Assembly: GCF_004297105.1 (NCBI RefSeq)
Contig: NZ_SCVE01000006.1
Coordinates: 297,149-361,148, forward strand
Source: Herbiconiux sp.
Lineage (GTDB): Bacteria > Actinomycetota > Actinomycetes > Actinomycetales > Microbacteriaceae
DNA length: 64,000 nucleotides
Reading direction: 5' to 3'
In this document: positions 1-7,952 of the stretch, piece by piece
Position numbering within the stretch: position 1 is the stretch's first letter
Layout of the letters: every line of letters starts with the position of its first letter
The notes under the pieces: generated by a model
The model's input: the letters and a program-made list of their open reading frames with translations, nothing else
The model's database searches: none
Told to the model about the DNA's origin: nothing
Program-made: the position numbers and the translations under genes

Positions 1-97
1 GCGAGCGTTCGCCTTCGTAGATACAGTCGACCGGACACTCGTCGATGCACGCGCGGTCTTTGACGTCCACGCACGGGAGGGCGATGACATAGGTCAC
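1..97 (-). CDS. fdxA: 7Fe ferredoxin FdxA, N-terminal part (cut by window edge)
   Basis: Only the first 32 codons are inside the window. Read from a GTG at 97 on the minus strand they give VTYVIALPCVDVKDRACI followed by DECPVDC, the N-terminus of the actinobacterial 3Fe-4S/4Fe-4S ferredoxin family. The cysteines of the first cluster-binding motif are visible. A purine-rich AAGGGA Shine-Dalgarno-like stretch lies a few bases upstream, which supports the GTG start. The family carries electrons in the cytoplasm for redox enzymes including cytochromes P450. The next gene upstream (146-601) reads the same way, about 50 bp away, so the two may be co-transcribed. The C-terminal half, with the second cluster, is not visible. 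Confidence 0.93.
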   Translation of the reverse strand, partial: MTYVIALPCVDVKDRACIDECPVDCIYEGERS

Positions 98-145
98 AGT
101 GGTTCAGGTCCCTTCGATAACCCAGGAGATCAAGTCTACCGACGC

Positions 146-601
146 TCAGACGCGCCGGGCACCGCCGGCGAGTCGCGGCCAGGCGAGCACCACGACGGCC
201 ACGAGCGTGGCGCCGATGAGCCACACCATGCCGAGCGTGGAATCGGGGATGAGCACGGAGCCACCGGTGCTCGGCAGCGCCAGGAGCGTCACCGTGCCGA
301 CGAGGGCCACTCCGGACAGCAGAGCCGCGAGTCGGTTGGGGGCCACCAGACGGAGGCCGGCGAGCAGCAGCCCCGTGGCGGCGAGCGCGATGATGACGCC
401 GACGGGCAGGTCGAACAGCCCGAAGACGCTCACCGAGATCTGGTGCACCACCGTTCCGAGCGCCCCGAACAGGAAGCCGAGCACGACCGCCACGACATAC
501 CCGATGACACGGGTGCTGAGCGACGTGCCCACGGGATCGGCCTCGGCCGGCGCCGGGCGCAGCGGTGCCGCGGGCACATAAGGGAGGGGTTCGGGCTGCA
601 C
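146..601 (-). CDS. Small multi-spanning membrane protein, DUF6113-like
   Basis: Encodes 151 residues. A proline-rich cytoplasmic-looking N-terminus (about residues 1-28) is followed by four hydrophobic segments at roughly 32-55, 62-82, 88-110 and 120-142, and a short basic tail. No catalytic motif is visible. Size, topology and a position next to fdxA match what I recall of the actinobacterial DUF6113 family, which has no known function; that assignment is from memory. It may share a transcript with fdxA downstream. A polytopic membrane protein is secure, the family name is moderate. Confidence 0.72.
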   Translation of the reverse strand: MQPEPLPYVPAAPLRPAPAEADPVGTSLSTRVIGYVVAVVLGFLFGALGTVVHQISVSVFGLFDLPVGVIIALAATGLLLAGLRLVAPNRLAALLSGVALVGTVTLLALPSTGGSVLIPDSTLGMVWLIGATLVAVVVLAWPRLAGGARRV

Positions 602-633
602 GCCTTCAGCCTAGAGGCCGATTCTGGGAGGAG

Positions 634-2478
634 TCAGCGCCGACGCCGTGTGCCGAACACGCCCTCGAGCACGCCCTTCAAGATGGTCTGCGTGGTCTTC
701 GAGCCGAGAACGTCGGCGAGGATGTTGGGATCCGGCTTCGTGGCCCGGCTCCTCGGCGCCGGCGCCCGCCGGGCCTCCGCCTGCGCGTCGGCCCTGCGCT
801 GACGCTCGAGCTGCGCATCCATCTCCTTCTGCTGCCGAGCGAACTCCGCCTCGGCCTCCACCCGCGCCTTCTCGGCGGCGACCGCAGCCTCGGCGGCCGC
901 CGCCGTGGCTGCCGCCGCATTCATCTTCGCCGTCAGCATCTCCCGGGCCGATTCGCGGTCGATCGGGGTGCCGTAGGTGGCGAGCAGCGGCGAGGCGGCG
1001 ACCGCGGCGTCGATCTGCGCATCTGGGGTGGGCGACATGGACCCCTGGGGGGCCCGCACGCGGGTCCAGGCCACGGGGCTGGGGGCGCCCTTCTCGTTCA
1101 TCACCGTCACGACCGCCTCGCCCGTTCCGAGACCCTGCAGCACGGCCTCGAGGTCGTACGCCGACTTCGGGTAGGTGGACACGGTCGCGCGCAACGCCTT
1201 GGCGTCGTCGGGGGTGAAGGCGCGCAGGGCGTGCTGCACCCGGGAGCCGAGCTGGGCCAGAACATCGCCCGGCACATCCTTCGGCGTCTGCGTCACGAAG
1301 AAGATGCCCACGCCCTTCGACCGGATGAGGCGCACCGTCTGCACGATCGCCGCCGTGAAGTCCTTCGACGCGTCCTTGAAGAGCAGGTGCGCCTCGTCGA
1401 AGAAGAACACGAGCTTCGGTTTGTCGAGGTCGCCCACCTCGGGCAGGTCGTTGTAGAGATCGGCCAGCAGCCACATCAGGAACGTGGAGAACAGGGCGGG
1501 TTTGTCGGCCACCTGGGGCAGTTCGAGCAGGCTGATCACACCGGATCCGTCGGCCGCCGTGCGCAGGAAGAGAGACGTGTCGATCTCGGGCTCACCGAAG
1601 AAGGCGTCGGCGCCCTGGGCCGAGAAGGAGATGAGCTCACGCAGGATGACGCCGACGGTCTGGTTCGACAGCCCGCCCATGGTCTTCAGCTCGACCTTGC
1701 CCTCGTCGCTCGTGAGGTAGGTGAGCACCGCACGCAGGTCGCTGAGGTCGAGCAACGGCAGGCCGGCCTGTTCGGCGTAATGGAAGACGAGCCCGAGACT
1801 CGACTCCTGCGTGGCGTTGAGGCCGAGCACCTTGCTGAGCAGCAACGGGCCGAAGCCCGAGAGCGTCGCCCGCACCGGAATGCCCTTTCCGAGCCCGCCG
1901 AGGCTGAAGTACTCGACGGTGCTGGCGCGCGGGGTCCACTCCTGGCCGATGGCGGTGGTTCGCGCGAGCAGCTTCTCGTTGCCGTCGCCCGGGGTGGCGA
2001 CGCCGGAGAGGTCGCCCTTCATGTCGGCCGCGAACACGGGTACTCCGTGGGCGGCGAGCTGCTCGGCGAGGGTCTGCAGCGTGCGGGTCTTGCCGGTACC
2101 TGTGGCGCCGGCCACGAGACCGTGGCGGTTGGTCATGGCGAGCGGGATGCGCACCTGCACGTCGGGCAGTGCGTCGCCGTTCACCAGGGCGCCGATGTCG
2201 AGCGCGGGGCCGTCGAAGGCGTAGCCTGCGCGGATGACCTCGACCCCGGCATCATCGAGGGGTGCGGATGCGGCGGGCGCAGCCGGGGCAGATGCCGGCG
2301 CGGCGGGTGCCGGTACGTCTCCGGCTGGTGGCTCCGCGGCCGGTGGTGCCGCCGCCGCTGCGGCAGCCGCCTCCTGCGCCCTCTTCACGGCGGCCTCCGC
2401 CGCCGCCTGAGCGGCCCTCGCCGCCTCGACCGCCCGAGCGGCCTCCTCTTGAGCTACGCGCAGCGCGTCATCCGTCAT
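634..2478 (-). CDS. HerA-like ATPase / DUF853 family
   Basis: Encodes 614 residues from the ATG at 2478 (MTDDALRVAQEE). A longer frame to 2556 would run into the efe promoter and iron box, so I reject it. Residues 1-75 are an Ala/Pro-rich, coiled-coil-prone leader. The ATPase core carries Walker A GATGTGKT at 124-131, a Walker B with FFFDEAHLL near 385, and FVTQTPKDVP after it, typical of the DUF853 branch of HerA/FtsK-type P-loop ATPases. The C-terminus is again Ala/Glu/Arg-rich and ends in a basic tail. The family is annotated as helicase-like but its cellular role is not established. It is divergent from efeU and ends 32 bp before the start of the DUF6113-like gene. Confidence 0.88.
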   Translation of the reverse strand: MTDDALRVAQEEAARAVEAARAAQAAAEAAVKRAQEAAAAAAAAPPAAEPPAGDVPAPAAPASAPAAPAASAPLDDAGVEVIRAGYAFDGPALDIGALVNGDALPDVQVRIPLAMTNRHGLVAGATGTGKTRTLQTLAEQLAAHGVPVFAADMKGDLSGVATPGDGNEKLLARTTAIGQEWTPRASTVEYFSLGGLGKGIPVRATLSGFGPLLLSKVLGLNATQESSLGLVFHYAEQAGLPLLDLSDLRAVLTYLTSDEGKVELKTMGGLSNQTVGVILRELISFSAQGADAFFGEPEIDTSLFLRTAADGSGVISLLELPQVADKPALFSTFLMWLLADLYNDLPEVGDLDKPKLVFFFDEAHLLFKDASKDFTAAIVQTVRLIRSKGVGIFFVTQTPKDVPGDVLAQLGSRVQHALRAFTPDDAKALRATVSTYPKSAYDLEAVLQGLGTGEAVVTVMNEKGAPSPVAWTRVRAPQGSMSPTPDAQIDAAVAASPLLATYGTPIDRESAREMLTAKMNAAAATAAAAEAAVAAEKARVEAEAEFARQQKEMDAQLERQRRADAQAEARRAPAPRSRATKPDPNILADVLGSKTTQTILKGVLEGVFGTRRRR

Positions 2479-2548
2479 CTCGCCAGCATACGAGTCAGGT
2501 CGTTCCGAGTGGACAAATATCCGCTCGCTGGCTACGCTCGGACCTTGG

Positions 2549-2567
2549 TAAGGCAAGGCTTACCTCT
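2549..2567 (+). promoter_or_regulatory. DtxR/IdeR-like iron box in the efe promoter
   Basis: The 19 bases TAAGGCAAGGCTTACCTCT match 16 of 19 positions of the DtxR consensus TWAGGTWAGSCTWACCTWA as I remember it, including the central palindromic core. The site ends 20 bp before the efeU start, where a repressor would block transcription when iron is replete. It is also about 70 bp upstream of the divergent HerA-like gene, so it could touch that promoter too. Repressor identity is inferred from the site and the downstream function. Confidence 0.75.
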
Positions 2568-2587
2568 ACCCGTCTGAAAAGGTCCCC

Positions 2588-3457
2588 GTGCTCGCGAACT
2601 ATCTGATCGGTCTGCGCGAAGGACTCGAAGCCGCGCTCGTGGTCGGCATCCTCATCGCCTACGTCACCAAGATCGGCCGCAGAGACGTGCTCGCCCGGCT
2701 CTGGATCGGCGTGGGCCTCGCGGTGCTCGTGGCCCTCAGCCTCGGCGCCATCCTCACCTTCGGCACCTACGGCCTCTCGTTCGAGGCCCAGGAGGCCATC
2801 GGCGGATCCCTGTCCATCGTGGCCACCGGGTTCGTGACCTGGATGGTGTTCTGGATGCTCCGCACGTCGCAGAACCTCAAGGGCACCCTGCAGTCCGACA
2901 TCGACAAGGCGCTCATCGGCGCGGGGTGGGGCCTCGTGCTCGTGGCCTTCCTCGCGGTCGGCCGCGAAGGCATCGAGACGGCTCTCTTCATCTGGGCGGC
3001 CGTGCAGGCCACCGGGGAGACGACCCTGCCGATCATCGGTGCTGCTCTCGGCATCGCCACCGCCGTGGTGCTCGGATACCTCATCTACCGCGGCCTCGTG
3101 CGCATCAACCTCGCGAAGTTCTTCGCCTGGTCGGGTGGCTTCCTCATCCTGGTGGCCGCCGGCGTGCTCTCCTACGGCGTGCACGACCTGCAGGAGGCCG
3201 GCATCCTGCCCGGTCTGGGCAACCTCGCCTTCGATGTGAGCGCCGCCGTGCCCCCTGACAGCTGGTACGGCACCCTGCTCAAGGGCACGGTGAACTTCTC
3301 CCCCGCCACCACGTGGCTCGAGCTGATCGTGTGGCTCGCCTACTTCATCCCCACGATGACCCTCTTCCTCCGCGCCGTGCGCCGAGGATCCGCCCAGAAG
3401 AACGACCAGACACCGGTGACCCCCGCGGCCACCGCCACCCAGCCTGCCCACCGCTAG
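2588..3457 (+). CDS. efeU: Iron permease EfeU (FTR1 family)
   Basis: Encodes a 289-residue polytopic membrane protein starting at GTG 2588. The two hallmark iron-binding REGLE-type motifs of FTR1 permeases are present: REGLE at residues 10-14 and REGIE at 126-130, each in a transmembrane helix. Seven hydrophobic segments can be traced, with a hydrophilic tail rich in Thr, Ala and Pro. In the Efe system the membrane permease imports iron delivered by EfeO and EfeB. The gene heads a tight operon, with efeO starting 8 bp after its stop, and has a DtxR-like box just upstream. Confidence 0.95.
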   Translation: MLANYLIGLREGLEAALVVGILIAYVTKIGRRDVLARLWIGVGLAVLVALSLGAILTFGTYGLSFEAQEAIGGSLSIVATGFVTWMVFWMLRTSQNLKGTLQSDIDKALIGAGWGLVLVAFLAVGREGIETALFIWAAVQATGETTLPIIGAALGIATAVVLGYLIYRGLVRINLAKFFAWSGGFLILVAAGVLSYGVHDLQEAGILPGLGNLAFDVSAAVPPDSWYGTLLKGTVNFSPATTWLELIVWLAYFIPTMTLFLRAVRRGSAQKNDQTPVTPAATATQPAHR

Positions 3458-3465
3458 GAGTACAC

Positions 3466-4653
3466 GTGAACACCAAGCCCCTCCTGATCACGGCCACCGC
3501 CGCGATCACCCTGCTCGCCCTCACCGGCTGCGTGCCGAACAACAACGGCGCCTCGTCCGGGGGTGCCGGCGCCATCACGGTCGACAGCTCGGCCACCGAC
3601 TGCGCCGTCAGCAGCACCAGCGCCACGAGCGGCACCCTCACCTTCTCGGTCACCAACTCCGGCGATCAGGTCACCGAGTTCTACCTCCTCGCCGACGACG
3701 GCCTGCGCATCGTGGGCGAGGTCGAGAACGTCGGCCCCGGCATCTCGCGCGACCTCGTGGTGCAGGCCCAGCCCGGCGACTACTACACCGTGTGCAAGCC
3801 CGGCATGGTGGGCGACGGCATCGGCAAAGCGTCGTTCACGGTCTCGGGCGACAAGGTTCAGCTCGCGGGCGACGTTCAGGAGCAGGTGGATGCGGCGGCC
3901 CTCAACTACGTGGCCTACATCAAGGACCAGGTTGGCCAGCTCGTGACCGGCACCGACACCTTCCTCGCGGCCTACACCTCGGGCGACGACGCGACGGCGC
4001 GCGACCTGTACGCCACCACCCGCGCCAACTACGAGCGCATCGAGCCCGTCGCGGAGTCGTTCGGCGACCTCGACCCGGCCATCGACTTCCGTGAGGCGGA
4101 TGTCGCCGAGGGCGACGAGTGGACCGGCTGGCACCGCATCGAGAAAGACCTGTTCCCGCCGACCGCGGCCGACAATGGCGGCACGACGTACGTGCCCCTC
4201 ACCGCGGACGAGCGCACCTCCTACGCCGACAAGCTGAAGACCGACACGCAGACCCTCTACGACGCCGTCAACGACCCCTCCTACACGGTGTCGATCGACG
4301 CGATCGCCAACGGCGCCATCGGCCTGATGGAAGAGGTGGCCTCGGGCAAGATCACCGGCGAGGAGGAGATCTGGTCGCACACCGACCTCTGGGACTTCCA
4401 GGCCAACCTCGAGGGCGCCAAGGTGGCCTACGAGGGTGTGCGCGACATCGTCGAGACCAAAGACCCCGAGCTGGTGAAGACGCTCGACGAGCGCTTCGCC
4501 TCGCTGCAGGACACGCTTGCCCAGTACGGCTCGCTCGACTCCGGCTTCACCTACTACAACGAGCTCACCACCGACCAGGTGAAGCAGCTCGCCGACGGCG
4601 TCAGCGCCCTCGGTGAGCCGCTCAGCCAGCTCACGGCGACCCTCGTCGGCTGA
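3466..4653 (+). CDS. efeO: Iron-uptake lipoprotein EfeO
   Basis: Encodes 395 residues from GTG 3466, preceded by AGGAG at 3456-3460. An N-terminal signal peptide ends in the lipobox LTGC at residues 19-22, so the mature protein is a membrane-anchored lipoprotein. Residues about 40-125 form a cupredoxin-like domain with cysteines at the start and near YTVCKPG. The rest is the helical M75/EfeM-EfeO domain, with the metal-site motif HRIEKDL beginning at His223. The family binds metal outside the membrane and hands iron to EfeU. It lies between efeU and efeB, 17 bp before efeB. Confidence 0.95.
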   Translation: MNTKPLLITATAAITLLALTGCVPNNNGASSGGAGAITVDSSATDCAVSSTSATSGTLTFSVTNSGDQVTEFYLLADDGLRIVGEVENVGPGISRDLVVQAQPGDYYTVCKPGMVGDGIGKASFTVSGDKVQLAGDVQEQVDAAALNYVAYIKDQVGQLVTGTDTFLAAYTSGDDATARDLYATTRANYERIEPVAESFGDLDPAIDFREADVAEGDEWTGWHRIEKDLFPPTAADNGGTTYVPLTADERTSYADKLKTDTQTLYDAVNDPSYTVSIDAIANGAIGLMEEVASGKITGEEEIWSHTDLWDFQANLEGAKVAYEGVRDIVETKDPELVKTLDERFASLQDTLAQYGSLDSGFTYYNELTTDQVKQLADGVSALGEPLSQLTATLVG

Positions 4654-4670
4654 CACCTAAGGTTGTAGGC

Positions 4671-6020
4671 ATGCCCGATTCCACTCCTCCCGACGCGCCC
4701 GCTCCCGAGGAGGGAACGGATGCGTCGGCCGACGCCGCTCCGGCCGCATCCGGCATCTCCCGCAGGGGGTTGTTCGGGTTGGCCGGAGCCGGCGTGCTCG
4801 GCGCCGGAGTCGGTGTGGCGGGAGGCATCGCCGTCGACCGCTTCGTGCTGCCGGCGTCGGCCTCGGCGCAGGAGAACGCCGCCGTCTACCCGTTCTACGC
4901 CGCCAACCAGTCGGGCATCGTCACGCCGGCACAAGACCGGCTGCACTTCGCGAGCTACGACGTGGCATCCGGTGTCACGCGCGACGACCTCATCGGCTTG
5001 CTCAAGGATTGGAGCGCTGCGGCTGCTCTGATGACCGCCGGTGATCCGGTGGGCACCTACGGTGCCGTGAACGGCCCCTACACCGCACCACCGGAAGACA
5101 CGGGTGAGGCGCTCGGCCTGCCCGCCTCCGGTCTCACCATCACCTTCGGCTTCGGCCCCACCCTCTTCACCACAGCCGACGGAACCGACCGCTTCGGCAT
5201 CGCCGCCCAGCGGCCCGAAGCACTCGTCGACCTCCCCCATTTCCCCGCCGACATGCTGCAGGAGGCGGCCTCGGGCGGCGACCTGTGCATCCAGGCGTGC
5301 AGCGACGACCCGCAGGTGGCCGTGCACGCCATCCGCAATCTGTCGCGCATCGCGTTCGGCCGGGCCGCCATCCGCTGGTCGCAGCTCGGCTTCGGCCGCA
5401 CGAGTTCCACCACCACGGCACAGGCCACCCCACGCAATCTCTTCGGGTTCAAAGACGGAACGGCCAACATCAAGGCCGAGGAGTCCTCCGTGGTCGACGA
5501 CCAGGTGTGGGCGCACGGCGATGACGGCGCCGCGTGGATGGCGGGCGGTTCCTACCTCGTGGCCCGCAAGATCCGCATGACCATCGAGACCTGGGACCGC
5601 ACCTCGCTGAAGGAACAGGAGACCATCGTGGGGCGCACCAAGGGCGAAGGCGCACCCTACTCGGGCGGCACCGAGTTCAGCGCCCCCGACTTCGAAGCCA
5701 CCGGGCAGGGCGGCAAGCCCCTCATCGCGGCCGACTCGCACGTTCGCCTCGCCCACCCCGACCAGAACTCGGGAGCGCAGCTGCTGCGGCGCGGCTACAA
5801 CTTCGTCGATGGCAACGACGACCTCGGGCATCTGAATGCAGGCCTGTTCTTCATCGCCTACCAGCGCGATCCGCGCACCCAGTTCATCCCGATCCAGATG
5901 AACCTCGCGAAGAGCGACGCGATGAACGAATACCTCCGACACGTCGGCTCAGCGATCTTCGCCGTTCCCCCGGGCGCCTCGAACGGCGGATACGTCGGCG
6001 AGACGCTGTTCGGGGCGTGA
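4671..6020 (+). CDS. efeB: Tat-exported DyP-type heme peroxidase EfeB
   Basis: Encodes 449 residues. A twin-arginine signal is clear, SRRGLFG at residues 30-36 followed by a Gly/Ala-rich hydrophobic stretch, predicting export of the folded, heme-loaded enzyme. The DyP signature GFKDG lies at 259-263, with Asp262 as the expected catalytic acid. A downstream HPDQ-N-GAQ-RGYNF region carries the likely proximal histidine side of the heme pocket. EfeB-type DyPs belong to iron-uptake operons and are thought to oxidise ferrous iron and/or handle heme. The stop codon overlaps the start of the next gene by 4 bp. Confidence 0.95.
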   Translation: MPDSTPPDAPAPEEGTDASADAAPAASGISRRGLFGLAGAGVLGAGVGVAGGIAVDRFVLPASASAQENAAVYPFYAANQSGIVTPAQDRLHFASYDVASGVTRDDLIGLLKDWSAAAALMTAGDPVGTYGAVNGPYTAPPEDTGEALGLPASGLTITFGFGPTLFTTADGTDRFGIAAQRPEALVDLPHFPADMLQEAASGGDLCIQACSDDPQVAVHAIRNLSRIAFGRAAIRWSQLGFGRTSSTTTAQATPRNLFGFKDGTANIKAEESSVVDDQVWAHGDDGAAWMAGGSYLVARKIRMTIETWDRTSLKEQETIVGRTKGEGAPYSGGTEFSAPDFEATGQGGKPLIAADSHVRLAHPDQNSGAQLLRRGYNFVDGNDDLGHLNAGLFFIAYQRDPRTQFIPIQMNLAKSDAMNEYLRHVGSAIFAVPPGASNGGYVGETLFGA

Positions 6021-7366
6021 GCGCGCCGGGACTGTTCTCTGCGCGCTACCGCCTGATCTCGATCGGGGCCGTGGCCCTCATCTTCGTGGCCGCGTTCGAG
6101 AACCTCGCCGTCACCACGGTGATGCCGGTGATCAGCGCCGAACTGAACGGCGAGGCCCTGTACGCGGTGGCCTTCGCCGCGCCCCTCGCCGCCTCGGTGG
6201 TGGGGATGGTGGTGGCGGGCATCTGGTGCGATCGCACCGGGCCGCGTGCGCCGCTCCTGCTGGCGGTGGCTCTGTTCACCGCGGGGCTCGTGATCGCCGG
6301 CACTGCGGCGTCGATGGAATGGATCGTGGCGGGCCGGCTGGTACAGGGCCTCGGGAGCGGCGCCACCACGGTGTGCCTGTACGTGATCGTGGCGCGGGTG
6401 TACCCTCCCGCGCTCCAAGCGCGCATGTTCGGCCTCTTCTCGGCGGCCTGGGTGCTCCCTGCTCTCGTCGGCCCGTTCGTGGCGGGCATTGTCGGCGAGA
6501 CGGTGGGCTGGCGCTGGGTGTTCATCGGGGTGGTGGCGCTGATCGTGCCGTCGGCGTTCATGATCGCACCGGCCATGCGCACACTCAGAGCCACCGACAC
6601 GGATGAGCCACGCACCCGGGCGCGGTGGCCCCTGGCGCGAACCGCCTGGTCGGTGGTGCTCGCCGTCGCGGTTCTCGCCCTCAGCGTCTCCACGGAGTTC
6701 GGGGGCGCCGCGGTGTTCGTGGTGGCCGTGCTGGCCCTGGTGGTGGCTCTGGTCGCCCTCCGCCCCCTCGTTCCCGCGGGCGTTCTGCTGGCGCGGATCG
6801 GACTGCCGAGCATCATCACCACGAGATTCCTCCTCGCGGGGGCCTTCTTCTCCACGGAGGTGTACCTGCCCTACCTCCTCACGTCGGAGCACGGCCTGAA
6901 CCCGGCGTTCGCGGGGCTCACGCTCACCACCGGTGGAGTGGCCTGGGGTGCCGCATCCGTCATCCAGAGCCCGCTCTCGGGTCGTTTCGCGACGGGCGTG
7001 GGCGTGCCGATCGGGATCGCCGCCGTGGTGCTCGCGATCGGGGTGGTGGCGGCCACCGCGTTCTGGTCTCCGCCGGTCTGGGTCGCCGTCCTCGGCTGGA
7101 CCGTCTCGGGGGCGGGCATGGGCCTGGCCTATCCGCGGCTCTCGACCCTGCTGCTGGGCCGCTCCGAGCGGGCCGAGCAGGGGTTCAACAGTGCCGCGTT
7201 GAACATCGCCGACGGTGCGGGACCTGCCATGGCGCTCGCACTGGCGGGCATCCTGTTCCAGACGATGCCGGGCGCATCCGGCCTCGCGTTCACCGGTGTG
7301 TTCGTGCTCGGCCTCGCCTGTGCCCTCGCGGCGCTTCTCGTCTCGCCGCGCGCCCTCGCCCGCTGA
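6017..7366 (+). CDS. MFS transporter coupled to the efe operon
   Basis: Encodes 449 residues from a GTG at 6017 that overlaps the efeB stop (GTGA). The protein is almost entirely hydrophobic, with 12-14 transmembrane segments. An MFS-like basic loop CDRTGPRAP follows the second helix, and VQGLGSGATTVCLYVIVARVYP in the fourth-fifth helix region resembles drug/H+ antiporter families (quoted in part only: VQGLGSGA). No cargo can be read from the sequence. The overlap implies translational coupling to the iron-uptake genes, so export or import of an iron-related compound is possible but unproven. It ends 16 bp from a convergent lipoprotein gene. Confidence 0.87.
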   Translation: MSAPGLFSARYRLISIGAVALIFVAAFENLAVTTVMPVISAELNGEALYAVAFAAPLAASVVGMVVAGIWCDRTGPRAPLLLAVALFTAGLVIAGTAASMEWIVAGRLVQGLGSGATTVCLYVIVARVYPPALQARMFGLFSAAWVLPALVGPFVAGIVGETVGWRWVFIGVVALIVPSAFMIAPAMRTLRATDTDEPRTRARWPLARTAWSVVLAVAVLALSVSTEFGGAAVFVVAVLALVVALVALRPLVPAGVLLARIGLPSIITTRFLLAGAFFSTEVYLPYLLTSEHGLNPAFAGLTLTTGGVAWGAASVIQSPLSGRFATGVGVPIGIAAVVLAIGVVAATAFWSPPVWVAVLGWTVSGAGMGLAYPRLSTLLLGRSERAEQGFNSAALNIADGAGPAMALALAGILFQTMPGASGLAFTGVFVLGLACALAALLVSPRALAR

Positions 7367-7382
7367 GCACGCACGCGCCGAC

Positions 7383-7856
7383 CTACCCTGCGGCGGTGGT
7401 GCCGCCCACGATGTAGGTGGCCGTCTTCTGGCCCGACCCGTCGTCGGTCACCGATACCAGCACGCTGTACTGGGCGTTGCTGTAGGCACCGGTGCCGGTA
7501 CCGTCGGAGAATCCGGAGAGGCTGGCCTCGAAGCCCGCCGCGGTGAGCTGGTCGTCGATGGCGGTGAACGCCGACTGCACGTCGTCGACCTTCACGATCA
7601 CGGTCCAGCCGCCCCCGTATTCGACGCTTCCCATGCCGATGCCGCCCACGATCTCGCCGTCGTAGAGCGGGATGTCGGCGGGGAAGCCGTCGGGCAGCCC
7701 GCCGTCGGAGTTGAGGTCGACGTCACCGCCGCCCGCCTGCTCCACCGCGCCCTCCACGATCCCCTCGACGGGGTTTCCCATGCAGCCCGACAGGGTCGGG
7801 CCGAGCAGGGCCGCGAACGAGAGCGCAAGTGCCACGGAGAGCTTCTTCGTCGTCAT
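7383..7856 (-). CDS. Small secreted lipoprotein of unknown function
   Basis: Encodes 157 residues from ATG 7856, preceded by GGGAGG at good spacing. The signal peptide (MTTKKLSVALALSFAALLG) leads to an LSGC lipobox at about residues 23-26. The mature part has an acidic, Gly-rich linker (VEQAGGGDVDLNSDGG) followed by a compact domain in which beta-strand-like stretches alternate with one helix (VDDVQSAFTAIDDQLTAAGFE). The domain looks like a small ligand- or protein-binding fold, but I recognise no family and assign no function. It converges with the MFS gene and reads the same way as typA, which starts 2 kb upstream and ends 96 bp away. Confidence 0.75.
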   Translation of the reverse strand: MTTKKLSVALALSFAALLGPTLSGCMGNPVEGIVEGAVEQAGGGDVDLNSDGGLPDGFPADIPLYDGEIVGGIGMGSVEYGGGWTVIVKVDDVQSAFTAIDDQLTAAGFEASLSGFSDGTGTGAYSNAQYSVLVSVTDDGSGQKTATYIVGGTTAAG

Positions 7857-7952
7857 GCGACGATCCTCCCAGAGGCCCGCGCCCACCACCAGACGCAGAT
7901 CGGCCGGCCTCCGCACTGAAGCGGATGCCGGCCGAGTGCGTTCGAGCGGGTG

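Noticed and set aside
3454..4656. A 400-codon minus-strand open frame
   Set aside because: Antisense to efeO; composition is that of a reversed high-GC gene.
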